Below, piece by piece: positions 51,861-62,564 of a stretch of DNA of 64,000 nucleotides; positions within the stretch are counted from its first letter, which is position 1; every line of letters begins with the position of its first letter. Position numbers and translations under genes: made by a program. Under the pieces are notes generated by a model. It was not told the DNA's origin. It did not search any database and saw nothing but the letters and a program-made list of their open reading frames with translations. The stretch covers positions 986,573 to 1,050,572 of the forward strand of contig CM066297.1 of assembly GCA_033816765.1 (NCBI GenBank), read 5' to 3'. The stretch comes from Nothopassalora personata. Taxonomy: Eukaryota; Ascomycota; Dothideomycetes; Mycosphaerellales; Mycosphaerellaceae.

Positions 51861-53640
51861 GTTTTAACAAGATGGGAGCTCTGTGTCTCGTACGATCGTG
51901 CGATGTTCCGCAACGCCCAGAATCAGGAATCAGGTTGATGTCAACGAATGTAGTAGTAAGCTTGAGAGATGCTTCTGCGTTACACTTCGCCTGCTCGTCG
52001 GAGACATGTTGCAGGAGTCGCTGCACGCACATGGGATCTCTCGTATTCATGCCCAATGACGCTGTGTTCGAAGGATGTAATATCGGCATGAGCAGCGAAA
52101 TGAAGTCGAGCTTAGCTAGCACTTCATACGACACATATGTACGTGGAGGCGTCGCTCTGTGCAATCGTGGAGAAGACATAAAGTAGCATACGTGGGCGTA
52201 GGAGGTCGCGTGGGAGGTCAAAGCCCTAACAGCTGTCAAGGCATGTGCCGCGATGTTGTCAGTGAAGGTTGTACTTAGCCCGACCATTACCGAGACACGG
52301 CCCGATGGCCTGGTGTTGTGTTCCGCTGTCCGGGGTGGTGAAGTGGAGTTGGAAGCGCTCGATCCCGATGACCTTGTGTTATCCGGATATGCGGAGGCCA
52401 CCAAAAGTAGGCTAAGTGATCTGCTTGGCTCGGCATCCCGGTGTACAACCCCTTGTTGCGCACCAAAGCCTTGGGTCCATATGAGCTGGCAGCCCCAGGA
52501 CACAGTGCTCACAGGGCGGATACTCATCCTTCGAGGCTCGCCAAGCCTCGTCCTTTCGATGCAATGATTGGGTCAACAGAGTATATCCGGTTCCCGCTAG
52601 AAAGCACATCGCGTATCAAGCTTGCTGACCTCCATCTGATCAGCTGGCCGAGTAGGCTAAAGATGCTAGACACATGGGTGTGCCTTCTTTTGCAATATGC
52701 GAAGTCGAGCCGTATAACATCAATCTTGGCACGCACTCGCTCGGCTGCCTCGAGAGCAACGTGCATGCCGCAGTGCAATGCGAACTATAGCGCACATGCG
52801 ATTACTCGGTATGGCCAGCACCGAGCACATTCTCGTGGCCCGCGTCGACATGTTCGCGAGCTGGAGGCATGCGAGAGAGTGTGCGCTGTTGATTTGCTTT
52901 TGGCGTGGTCAGCTGCAGCCGTAAAGGTCGCCTTCCGAGTCGCTGGGGTTGTCCAAACGCGATGATATTTCGGTGTTTGGATCATCTGCTGAGGATCGTG
53001 ATGAAGATGCAGTGGATCGTCAGAATGACCTTTGCTGGGCAAGCATCAATATTGATATGCAGGCTTGCGGGCGGCTGAAGACATGCTATGCTGTACTTGC
53101 ACGTGAAACGTCAGCAACGTTACACACGTCAATTCCGGGCGTGTCCGTGTTCGTATTCATATCGATGAGGGCTGGAGCGATTCAATAGAGCGGGCGGTAC
53201 ACGTCTGTTCTGTCGCGAAGTCGCCTCATTACTTTGATGATATCGATGTTGTTGGGTGATGTGGGTTGGTCAAGTTGTCCTCGATCTAAACCATCATCAT
53301 GAGCTAGCCACATGCGCCGTATTGGCGTGGCGGTCTGGGCGTCGATACAATCTTGTCCCTTCAAAGAAGGTCAGTACACAATGCCACATCAACACATAGG
53401 ACATTAGACACCAGCTCACATGCCAAGCCCACGAGCGCGCACTTCGCAACAGACCCCGACTTCTGGGTTCTGGAGAGGTGCATGTGAAGCTACGAGCGCT
53501 TCGTGACCGTAGGAAGTGCGGAAGTCAGCACGTTATACCGCACATCACCGTGATCGACTTGCTGTACTTCCTTCTCCACCACATGGGGCATGACAATGAA
53601 GACCACGATTTGGCCATATGATGCATGTTTCTAAGCCAGG
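51861..53640. other. 1.8 kb with no assigned gene
   Basis: It probably contains the 5' exon and promoter of the aquaporin gene. Several frames overlap on both strands without a recognised domain. Confidence 0.4.
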
Positions 53641-53709
53641 ACGTATCCCATCTCGGTTTCTCGCCGGAGCTTCTCCATGTCGAGACATGCGGAGAACATC
53701 AACCCGAGC

Positions 53710-54504
53710 CTAGTAACCATCTTCGGTACGTTGTCGAATTTCTTCTTCATAATGCCGCAGGCGCTGTCTTGTTGCTGTCGGACGATTGCTTTGGTGAGGA
53801 GGCCATGGCTGAGAGTCCCGTCGTTGGCTTGTTTGATGTCTCTTCTGTGCTATAGAGTTTTGGTTCCGAACGGTAGTGGCAGCCAGATGGCATCGCCATA
53901 CTGGTTCGGGTGCCTCCTGTCGAGAATTAAAGAGGTGTACCGCTGGAGTGTGACTGGGTGTGCCATCCTCAGCGGTGGGCGGAATACTTACCCGTACCAC
54001 AAGATGTAGTGTTCCTATCTCGTCTCCTCTGTGTTTGCGGATCTCGTGGAGGTAGTTGTCACAGCAGTACTCTGAAATCTGCAGGTCACTCGGAACGCCA
54101 TCCTGAATTGCTCCACTGAGCCCTCTGAGCACTTGATCGCGAACAGTCATGTCTGCATCGATCTTGGGGTGGAGCGCGAAGCTATGAATAGTCATTGACC
54201 CGTCTCTTGGGTCGTCACTGGTGTCTATCGCTCCATCATCAGAGTCTGTAGGCTGAAGAAGAAGAATCCTCCTTGTGTCGAAGATGACGATGTGTACGAT
54301 CATGGCGTCGATTGCTTTAACGTCATGCTGGAGGGAATAGTCTCTGCCAAAGCGTCCAGGCACCGTGTCGAGCCAGTGTTCAGTCATCTTGACTTTGGAT
54401 GCTAGTGGGACGAATATACCTGCAAGCGCAGGTCCTGTATGACCATGGTACTTGTATCTCGATGATTTGCTTTTAGTGATAGACTCAAAGCCACAACATG
54501 CCAC
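53710..54504 (-). CDS. Nudix-like protein with a degenerate catalytic box (uncertain)
   Basis: The frame from 54504 (a later Met, MTEHWLDTVPGRF, is also possible) has a Nudix-like layout: strand VHIVIFDTRRILLLQ, then FALHPKIDADMTVRDQVLRG, LSGAIQDGV and a strand GTLHLVVRV. The Nudix box should read G-x5-E-x7-REUxEE; here the Glu residues are missing (RDQVLRGLSGAI), so hydrolase activity is doubtful. A GT-AG intron probably starts at GTAAGTATT (about 53993), meaning the last 60 codons of the open frame are partly intron. The family is suggested by pattern only. Confidence 0.4.
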   Translation of the reverse strand: MACCGFESITKSKSSRYKYHGHTGPALAGIFVPLASKVKMTEHWLDTVPGRFGRDYSLQHDVKAIDAMIVHIVIFDTRRILLLQPTDSDDGAIDTSDDPRDGSMTIHSFALHPKIDADMTVRDQVLRGLSGAIQDGVPSDLQISEYCCDNYLHEIRKHRGDEIGTLHLVVRVSIPPTAEDGTPSHTPAVHLFNSRQEAPEPVWRCHLAATTVRNQNSIAQKRHQTSQRRDSQPWPPHQSNRPTATRQRLRHYEEEIRQRTEDGY

Positions 54505-54706
54505 TGCTGGCTTTGTCGTTATGAATGGTGTTGACCAGCATACTTCTGCGTTGTACAGTCGAGGCTGTAGTTAGCCAGCGCTTCTTGAAATGAATGCTTG
54601 CTCTGCAGAACAACGCATGTCGATGTTTGTCAGGCTGCGCTATCTTGTGCAGGCACCTATCAGTGCCGTCGACGTCTTCACTACATTTGCACGCAGTACA
54701 ATGCCA

Positions 54707-55312
54707 TTATGCGGACAGTTGATCCCATTTCTTCGCCAGGATAACCTCTGCCTGCACTTCTTTGCCCCCAACGTTAGCCACCTTATCGAAAGACTTGATT
54801 CTGCCGCGCTCGAACTCTGCAAACTCAACCACATCTGTAAGAGTGTTCACCTTGCCTCGTGACTGATACTTCATCTTGTCTTCCAAAGAGACGGTAAAAG
54901 TCCCGTCCTCCTGCTTCACCGATTCCTGTTTGATAGAGATGACGACCGCATATCCCTTGGGACGAAGGCCATATCGCATGTGCTTCAGACCTCCGAACAC
55001 ATACTTTGGATCATCCGACTGAATTCCAAAAATGGCATGAGAGTAGAAATCCATCTTGAAGGCCTTGTCGTTCACGGAGACCACGCTGGCATTTGGAATG
55101 CCCTCAACTTGAGAGGGGTCCGCTGCTCCTTGCGATGCTACGATGATTCTGGGACCAAATGGCGTTCGCACGGACTCCGTGGTGTCGTAGATGGACTTGG
55201 CGATGGCGGCGTCGCTGACAAGAATCTCTGACTCGCCATGGATTTTCAAGGCACTGCCAAACTCTTCCAGCACTTGACGGAGGATATCTGTGGCTGCGTC
55301 TGCTGATGACAT
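54707..55312 (-). CDS. Methyltransferase-like hypothetical protein, 201 aa
   Basis: The open frame from ATG 55312 (MSSADAATDILRQVLEEFGS) to TGA keeps features of the second half of a class I methyltransferase fold: KMDFYSHAIFGI, DDPKYVFGGLKHMRYGLRPKGYAVVI and a C-terminal strand pair (VQAEVILAKKWDQL). The Gly-rich SAM-binding loop expected near the N-terminus is not recognisable, and the protein is short, so SAM binding is doubtful. I give no reaction. It may be a diverged pseudo-enzyme. Confidence 0.5.
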   Translation of the reverse strand: MSSADAATDILRQVLEEFGSALKIHGESEILVSDAAIAKSIYDTTESVRTPFGPRIIVASQGAADPSQVEGIPNASVVSVNDKAFKMDFYSHAIFGIQSDDPKYVFGGLKHMRYGLRPKGYAVVISIKQESVKQEDGTFTVSLEDKMKYQSRGKVNTLTDVVEFAEFERGRIKSFDKVANVGGKEVQAEVILAKKWDQLSA

Positions 55313-56728
55313 TGTCGCGGGTCTCGCCGCCTTGCGTGGTTCCCTTTCTGATCCTGGAGTGTGTTCGAAGAAGTGCAGTTACTGCTGATGGTGCGTATAT
55401 CTTTATTTCCTTGAAGTACTACTTGTCTGCTGGAAAGACAACTTCCAAGAAGACTTGCACACGATTGAGGATCTCCAGCACGCTCACGCGGAGACGCCCC
55501 TTTCTGCCATCCATCCGGGTGACGTTGATGAGCGCCTAAGAAGCTGCTTCGGGCAAGGTTTACCGAGGTCTCCCAAGACACAAGATATGGTACCATCGCC
55601 GCAAAATCAGACGAAGTCCATATCATGTTGCATGCAGTATTATACTGATATCATTGGGGGTGGATGGTGTTGATGGAGGAGAGGAGTATTACAGCAATGA
55701 AAGGATTGTTGAACAAGACGTCGCCGCCGGCACGCGAGAAGTGGGTCGCGTACGAAGTTCCCTGGTGAACAACGTGGCGTCGCGCCCCCGTCTCCAAAGA
55801 GATATCTGACCGACAACACGGCATATTTCATGTGCAAATTACCAACGAAGACCCTTGGGAGAAGGCCTGCCAATGGCAACTTCTGGCCACCGGGAAGATC
55901 GTTCGATTTTGACCGTCCTTGGATTGTACTGTACACATTCTCCAACAGTCAAATCGTTCAGAACCCAAAGCCGTCCAGACAATACCAGCAAGCCTCAGGT
56001 ATCATGATGGTCGGAACCTGAAAGTCGGTTTTCCTTGCTGTATGACTATCAGATAGGCTTGCGAGAGAGCAGACATCGATTTGGACTCGGTACGGCATCA
56101 GTGTAGGCCTGAGCAACTGCTTTGATGACTGCATGTGGACTATTCCAACCCTATATACCGTGGAATAACTTCAGCCTCCGTGAGACAATTGTCCTTTTCG
56201 TATATTGCCCGCGTGAATCCTGGCAGACACCATGATGCATTGTGCTGACTACAGCACGGCTGATCAACCACGACGGTTGAAGTGTGCGTATAGGCCCATC
56301 TGTACGGTAGTGACGGATCGAAACATCCCTGACCGACATTCTCCTCGCCCCCAAGCGCAGAAGGCAGGTCTGGCCTTGCAGGATCGTTGCAGGCAGTGAC
56401 AGAGCCTAGCGAAAATCGCTCCCTGGACACCGGCGTGGGCGAGACATGCGAAATTTGGGCGGGATGGAGATACAGAGAGTACTACTGCACGGCCGGCATC
56501 TTGTAGGTATGGTTGCTGATTCTCAGGTGCTCAATATAACAGCGCGCGGTGCCTGTGGTCATCCATTGGCTGTTGCAAATGCAGTGAATTCAAATATCGT
56601 GCTCTCGCAGATGATGGAATTTTAAGCAGATCACAAGTTCAGACAGTACTCCTACCAACACGGTCACAACGCAGCTCTCCATACCACTTCCATCGCGTTG
56701 ACACCTCCTCCTTGCCACGTCCACCAGC
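55313..56728. other. 1.4 kb with no assigned gene
   Basis: Short frames only. It should contain the promoters of the divergent genes on either side (minus-strand gene ending upstream, plus-strand gene starting at 56729). Confidence 0.4.
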
Positions 56729-58008
56729 ATGACACCGACAACCAGCAATATCGTCGTTCCCTTCGAGATAGAGGTCTCGGTAGAAGACCTGATCACACTC
56801 TGCAACATCACACAGAAGCCATGCCGCGAGCGCAGCCTCGAGAGCATGGTTGAGCATGCAGCCATCATGGCTAGGTTGAACCAGAGCGCCATCAACGTGG
56901 CAAAGATGGTGAGTCGGCACATGCACTGCTCTATTCGACACGTGCTTCCAACTGTGGCATTGGATTCAGCTTCACATGAGCACTGACACATGCCTGATAC
57001 CAGATCTCTCCTGCCAGGGTCGCAGAGCTGGCCCGGAAAGCCGATGAGTTCAAGCGCACCACCCTCGATGACATCGAAGAAGACTACTCGAAGTCCCTCG
57101 GCAAAATAGCAGACCACCTGAACAAAGACGACCCAGTGTCCGCCGGCCCAGGACCTCATACCTCGAGTCCCAACACGTCGAACCCTACCTTCCACCCCCA
57201 ACCCGCCCAAATCTGCCAACACTTCATCATAACCATCCACAACACCCACCTCAACAAATTCTGGCCCGCCATGATCCACCCGGCAACAACCATCACCAAC
57301 CTCGCCAAGCTCCTCTCCGCGTCCGAAGGGATCCCCCTCCTCCGGATGCGCCTCATGCACAACGACAACGACCTCCTCATCACAGCACGAGCCAAAGCCG
57401 ACCCACTGCAAGACGACACGACTTTCGGATACTACAATGTGCGACTGGGAGATCTCGTCAGCCTGAGTATGATCACGGAGGGAGAGGATAAGCCGGTAGA
57501 AGTTTTCTCGCCGCGGGCGAACAAGGGTCTTTCGATTATTGAGGAGGAGGTGAGCATGGAGGGACTCCCTTACGGCAGGGCAGCCTCGACGCATAGGTTG
57601 ATACAGCGGTCGCGGGAGGGAGGAGCGCTTGAAGGTCTGGGTCAGAAGGCGAAGGTGAGGGCGGATAGGGCGTGGCCAGGGGGGGTGGCGAAGCTTCGGA
57701 AAGCGCAGTCGCTTGACGCGCTACCGCGCACCGCGTCGTCTGCTGTGTCGCCTGTTGGATCTCCAATGGGCCTGGGTATAGGCGGGCACGGTGGGCAGCA
57801 GGGTGGTACGCGGTTGAGAGGAATGAAGTCGACGGACGCGCTCCAAGAGGATCCCTTCCGCGTCCCAGATACGCAGGCATCGAGCGCGTCGCGCGCCGCT
57901 CCTACCAGCCGTCAGCAGCAGCCTCGCCAACCACGCAGCCACCCGAGCGTTGGTAGACCCGGCCGCGCCGCAGGAGGCCCGGTCGCGACGACAAGGAAGA
58001 AGAATTGA
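56729..58008 (+). CDS. Hypothetical protein with ubiquitin-like-fold region, 394 aa, one intron
   Basis: Exon 1 is 56729-56908, the intron 56909-57003 (95 nt, GTGAGT...CAG) and exon 2 57004-58008; the joined frame is open. The N-terminus is helical (VEDLITLCNITQKPCRERSL, AAIMARLNQSAINVAKM, ARVAELARKADEFKRTTLDD). A beta-grasp-like region follows (CQHFIITIHNTHLNKFWPAM, TITNLAKLLSASEGIPLLRM, RLGDLVSLSMITEGE) with the spacing of a ubiquitin-like domain. The tail of about 170 residues is basic, Gly/Ser/Pro-rich and disordered. I know no name for it. It converges with the next gene, 63 bp away. Confidence 0.75.
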
Positions 58009-58071
58009 GAGTTGAGGCCATATCACATCATGCTGTCATTCAGAGTAGCTACTCATTACCGTGACATGCAC

Positions 58072-58526
58072 TTAGTCAGTGGACTTATCGAACGTAGTTG
58101 GCTTGTCCTTGATCGGAATATCACTGCCTGTCTTGGACTTGTACTGTCCACGGATGAAATCCGAAATCTGCTCGTCCTTGGCCTGCTCGACTGCTGACTC
58201 GTTGTCTTGCTTGCCCTGGCCGAGGAAGTTCTCTTGGACATAATCGATGCCTACGGTGAAGATTAGCATTTGGGTAAAGTTAGAAGTGGGGGTGACTGAT
58301 TGTGCGTACCCTTGTCCAGGTAGTCCTCGTTCTTCTCACTCTCTTTGCCGCCGCCTGCGGCGTTATTGAACTTGTCTGTGATGCCGCCAAGGAACCCTCC
58401 TCCTCCTCCTCCTCCTCCTCCTCCTCCTCCTCCTCCGCTGCTGCTCTGCTGCTCCCCGCTTCCTTGCTGTTGCTGGTTCTCGTTCTTGTTGGAGTCGCCG
58501 CCGGCGAACTTCTTGACGAAGTCCAT
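58072..58526 (-). CDS. Small Gly-rich hydrophilic fungal protein, one intron
   Basis: Exon 1 is 58526-58310, the intron 58251-58309 (59 nt, GTACGC...TAG) and exon 2 58250-58072; the product has about 131 residues. It begins MDFVKKFAGGDSN, has Gln/Gly-rich sequence with 14 consecutive Gly residues, then GFLGGITDKFNNAAGGGKES and EDYLDKG. After the intron come IDYVQENFLGQGKQDNESAV, EQAKDEQISDFIRGQYKSKT and a polar end. The C-terminal pattern recurs in small fungal proteins annotated as hypothetical or stress-responsive; the role is unknown. The Gly run is encoded by a trinucleotide repeat and could vary in length. Confidence 0.8.
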
Positions 58527-59087
58527 GGTTGAGGTTGTGGAGGTGGGGAAGGTAGTTGGTCTGGCAAACTGAGCTAGGTTTTCAATGGTTCAATGTCAGT
58601 GAAGAAGTTGAGGAGTCGAGAGATTGGCTTGATATAGCTTTGCCGTCGCGCGTGCTTCTCAATCGAAAGCAGGGCAGGCACAGGTGAGTGAGCTCTTGCT
58701 GCAGGTGTAGCACAGCCCACCGCTTGGCAGGCGTCATGAGGTGACGATGGACATGTTTCATCTATCGCTGTGCTTTGGTAGGCTAGATGTGACCCAATGG
58801 AAGGACGCGGCCCAAGTTCAAGAACTTAGAAGGAGGCCAGCCCAGCTGGTTCTACGCTAGATCATATCGGGAAGATGTCGGCATATCAAAAACCATATGG
58901 CCGATGCTTCAATGTGAATGCCATTGATCGTGAAGTCAACGGACATGAGCATCACGTGGCTACGAGACGTAAGACAGACTGGTGACAAACAACTACGAGC
59001 ACCATTTTGAGGCCCACGGAATGAGCCAAAGTCATTCGCCACCACCTTGAAACGCCGCCACCTGAACAATCCCAGCAGCGACAAAAA
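58527..59087. other. 560 bp intergenic region between divergent genes
   Basis: It holds the promoters of the small Gly-rich gene (minus) and the COG0523 gene (plus). A long purine-rich block is absent, and I see no further gene. Confidence 0.5.
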
Positions 59088-60194
59088 ATGACCGACCAAC
59101 AACCCCAAACCCGCATCCCCATAACCATCATTACCGGCTTCGCGGGCTCCGGCAAAACCACTCTAATCCTCAACCTAATCCCTCAGCTCCGCGCCCAAAC
59201 CCCCGGCTACAACCTCGCCCTAATCAAAAACGAAATCGGCGACGTAGCAGTAGACACGCAACTCGCCGCGGCCGCCGAACTCACAGGCTCGAAAGAACTG
59301 CTCGGCGACTGCATCTGCTGCACAAACGTCGGACAAATCGGGACCGCCCTTGACGAATTTTACGACCGAGCTTCCAGGCCGGATCGAATCATCATCGAGA
59401 CCTCGGGTTCCGCGGAGCCGCTCAAATTGGTCCTGGAAGTGAATCGGTTAGGCAAGGAACGTGGGCGGTGGGAACTGGATGGGATTGTGAGTGTGATCGA
59501 TGCGGAGAACTGGGGTGGGTATGCTAGTGCGAGTTTTACGGCGAAGTTGCAGGCGAAGCAGACGGATCTCATCGTGATAAACAAGTGGGAGAGTCTGAGT
59601 GAGAGGGATTTCGATTTGTTCCTTGACAAGCTCGGAGATTTGGATGTTGATACGCCGCAGGTGAAGAGTGACAAGGGGCGGATTAGTAAGGATTTGCTGT
59701 TCGGGTTTGATAGTAAGTTGGCTAGGGCTTGGATGGTGGAAGATGAACATCATCATCATGATCATGGTGGGGACGGGCATAGCCATACGAGTGAAGTCGA
59801 GTGCCTGTCTGTTACTCTTACGTCGGAGCAGGCGGATGGAAGTGTGGATTTGAAGAAGCTGGATCGGTTGTTGAGGTCGGCGCCGAAGGATGAGGTGTAT
59901 CGGATTAAGGCTGTGTTGTACAGCTCCTCGACGCCGAAGAATGCGGATGGAACGGAAGTATCAGGATCGCCAGCTGGGCAGCGCTTACGATATATTTTGA
60001 ACTGGTCTTTCGGCCGGTGGACCTGGTCAGCCAGCAATGAAGCGGAAGATGCATCGTCTGCTCCGGCATTGCGGATGTCCATCTTTACTGCGCCGTACGA
60101 AAGCAATAAATGGACGAAGAAGGTTGAGAGTGGTGGACTCGTGGTACTGGAAGGCGAAGATAAAGGGAAGCTGGAGGTCAAGAGAGTGCAATGA
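59088..60194 (+). CDS. COG0523 (CobW/P47K) family GTPase, probable zinc chaperone
   Basis: An intronless frame of 368 residues. The Walker A is GFAGSGKT at 17-24. The family CxCC metal-binding motif is CICC at Cys75/77/78, inside GDCICCTNVG. Switch-region IIETSGSAEP and base-binding NKWES (NKxD variant) follow. A His/Asp-rich loop (EHHHHDHGGDGHSH, about 219-232) is typical of zinc-handling members. The C-terminal CobW domain continues to the end (RLRYILNWSFGRWTWSA). Eukaryotic relatives of this family (ZNG1) deliver zinc to methionine aminopeptidase; that role here is inference. The end lies 7 bp from the convergent esterase remnant. Confidence 0.93.
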   Translation: MTDQQPQTRIPITIITGFAGSGKTTLILNLIPQLRAQTPGYNLALIKNEIGDVAVDTQLAAAAELTGSKELLGDCICCTNVGQIGTALDEFYDRASRPDRIIIETSGSAEPLKLVLEVNRLGKERGRWELDGIVSVIDAENWGGYASASFTAKLQAKQTDLIVINKWESLSERDFDLFLDKLGDLDVDTPQVKSDKGRISKDLLFGFDSKLARAWMVEDEHHHHDHGGDGHSHTSEVECLSVTLTSEQADGSVDLKKLDRLLRSAPKDEVYRIKAVLYSSSTPKNADGTEVSGSPAGQRLRYILNWSFGRWTWSASNEAEDASSAPALRMSIFTAPYESNKWTKKVESGGLVVLEGEDKGKLEVKRVQ

Positions 60195-60201
60195 GCTAGC
60201 T

Positions 60202-60820
60202 CTATTTGGCATCCACATTGAGCAACAACTGTGGCCTGTCGGTCATCCATGCTGCTAAGCCTGAAGTATCAAGCACCCTCCACGATCGCCCATCCACATA
60301 GAACGAAATGGTATAGTTCAACCAAGCATACTGCTCCAGATCCAGAAAGATCTCAGTCCTCGCCCTTGAGACCAGGACCTTTGCCGTTCCAGTCTTTCCG
60401 CTGACAATGTAGGTCTGATTGCAGCCAACTGCAGTGAAGATCTGCTGGCCGTCAACGACGTAGGATTGATTGAAATTATATGATGAGCTGTAGGTAGTCC
60501 CGTATTTGCTCTTGAGACCAAGCGAGACACGACCACCGAGATAGGACTGCACAACGGCACCGACGATGAGATTTTCGTTGATAGCTGAAGGCGAGCCAAG
60601 AAGTGCTCGCGCTGAGCCAGCTCCAGCATTCTCGCCGATGATGGTGATGCGATCTGGATCGCCCCCAAAAGCGGCCATGTACTGTTTGACCCAGCGAAGC
60701 GCAGTCACTTGATCGCCAATTCCGAAGTTGCCCTTGATGCCAGTGCCGGAGATCGAAAGGAAGGCCAAAGTCGACAGACGAGAGTTAATCTCAATGGCAA
60801 CGATACCTACACGCGATGCA
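60202..60820 (-). pseudogene. Carboxylesterase type-B remnant, nucleophile Ser replaced by Asn
   Basis: The frame 60768-60202 reads KGNFGIGDQVTALRWVKQYM, then AAFGGDPDRITIIGENAGAG. In active carboxylesterases this is GESAGA, so the nucleophile Ser is Asn here. Upstream, past 60768, IVAIEINSRLSTLAFLS matches the conserved strand before it. The family is normally about 500 residues. The N-terminal third, and the Glu and His regions that complete the triad, are not seen. After the elbow the sequence departs from the family and ends at 188 residues. It is a truncated pseudo-enzyme or a decaying gene. Confidence 0.7.
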
Positions 60821-61578
60821 CGATTATCGGAATCCTGACCGCTATAATATAGTCCCTACCCTCCTTTGGCAATATGGGCACGGATGGCCTGAGCCAGCCG
60901 GATTCGACATTCATGATCTACATTTCTGTTGCAGGATTGAACTGCCGCCTCCTGCATTGATACGTGAGCCGCATACTCGGGTTCGTGCATTAGGAAGGTG
61001 AAGTTCACAAGCATTTATCTGCAATAGCCAATGCGTCGGATTCAGCCGCGGCTCTTTCGCCCCCGCATAGACAAGCGTGCTTTTTCCCACAATACCGAGC
61101 TGCAGTGGGAACTCATATTGTCTTTCGTTCCGCTGCACAGGTGCCATATACCGATGCGTCTGTCTGTGGACATGGTTTTGATGCACTGCTTTAGACAAGC
61201 TAGACCAGCTGCTATATGCCCATCGCTTGCTGCTTCTTGGGGCTTGGGAACGGCGTCACTCGTATGCTAGAGCCTTGTGAGCATGGTGGACGAGTCTGAA
61301 TGGCAAGATAACACGTTGTTTGTTGATGGCGGAGGACAATTCTCACCATCCCTGGAGTCTGGAAATAGACCCTGAATGTGCTCGAGCTTGACGCGTGATG
61401 ACGTCGGGAAAGGTACGCATGTGAAAGAGCTGTCACTTTCGATTTGTACCTCTTGCATTGCATGACAGCCACACCTACAATTACCGCTCTACCAAACATC
61501 CCAGCTCGCAGACTGTCTCCTCGCCTGATCACGATAACAACAAGAGCCACCCCTAGGCAAATCCACCAATTCTGAGCT
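60821..61578. other. 760 bp with no assigned gene
   Basis: It may include lost 5' sequence of the esterase remnant and the promoter of the J-domain gene. Only short frames without motifs are seen. Confidence 0.4.
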
Positions 61579-62455
61579 ATGGCTGGTATGCACACACGAT
61601 CAACAGGTGCACGCGCAACACAAAGCTAATTCATATCACAGCTCCACCAGTCGATTACTGTACGCAAGATAGCTCCCACTGCCTTACTGGCCCAGCAACT
61701 AACATCCCCCAGACGCGGCCCTCGAAGTCGACTCCAAAGCCACGCAGCAACAAATCCGCGATGCCTACAAGAAGTACATATCTACACTCCTTCCACCTCC
61801 TTGGCTCTCCTAATCATATCCTCCCAGACAAGCCCTGCGCCACCACCCCGACCGCGTCCCGTCCGACTCGCCCGAACGCCCAATCCGCACAAAGAAATTC
61901 CAACAAATAAACGACGCCTACTACACCCTCTCCGACGCGACGCGCCGCCGCGAATACGACATAACCCGCAATTCCTTCCACGGCTTCGGCGGTAGCACTA
62001 GCTCTTCTCGCCCCCAACCACCCCAAAATGACGCCGACGAAGAAGTCCCACGCCCGGGCCAGGGAGGTTTCTCCATGCCCTCCGGCTTCCCCTGGAGCGC
62101 CTTCGGGTTTGGCGGAAATGCCAAATCGGAAGAAGACGCGAACCGCTATAGTAATGAGCAGTTTGGAAGTGTGTTTGAGGAGATGATGCAGGATGAGGGG
62201 ATGGCGGATGGGGATCGACAACCTACCAAGGCGTTCTGGAGCTTGGTGGGAGGGGTTAGTGGTGGTGCTATGGGGTTCATTGTTGCGAATGTGCCTGGAG
62301 CAATTGCGGGTGCAGTCGCGGGGAATAGGTTGGGGGCGATTAGGGATAAGAGGGGGAAGAGTGTGTATAGTGTTTTTCAGGAGTTGGATCAGCCGGCGAA
62401 GATGAAGATGTTGAGTGAGTTGGCGCAGAAGGTGTTTGCGCATGCTATTAGTTGA
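61579..62455 (+). CDS. J-domain (DnaJ/HSP40-like) protein, 237 aa, four exons
   Basis: Exons 61579-61585, 61642-61659, 61713-61773 and 61828-62455 join in frame; all three introns are GT-AG and short (56, 53 and 54 nt). The N-terminus is a J-domain (DYYAALEVDSKATQQQIRDA, then AYKKQALRHHPDRVP with the HPD motif, then FQQINDAYYTLSDATRRREY). An acidic Gly/Phe-containing linker follows. The C-terminus has a small Gly/Ala-rich hydrophobic segment (AFWSLVGGVSGGAMGFIVAN, VPGAIAGAVAGNRLGAI) that could contact a membrane. J-domains stimulate Hsp70 ATPase. The tiny 7 nt and 18 nt first exons are unusual. The gene converges with EMC2, 109 bp apart. Confidence 0.92.
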
Positions 62456-62564
62456 TTGAGGTGATGCTTTAGGGGGGTTTGAAGCTGGGAATTAGGGAGA
62501 GGACGTATGATGGATATAGATGATACCACGACAGTAGCTTGCGAAGGAGCCAGAGACTGTTATT

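Noticed and set aside
52441..52965. 174-codon plus-strand frame upstream of the Nudix-like gene
   Set aside because: Composition and lack of any motif look like a chance frame.
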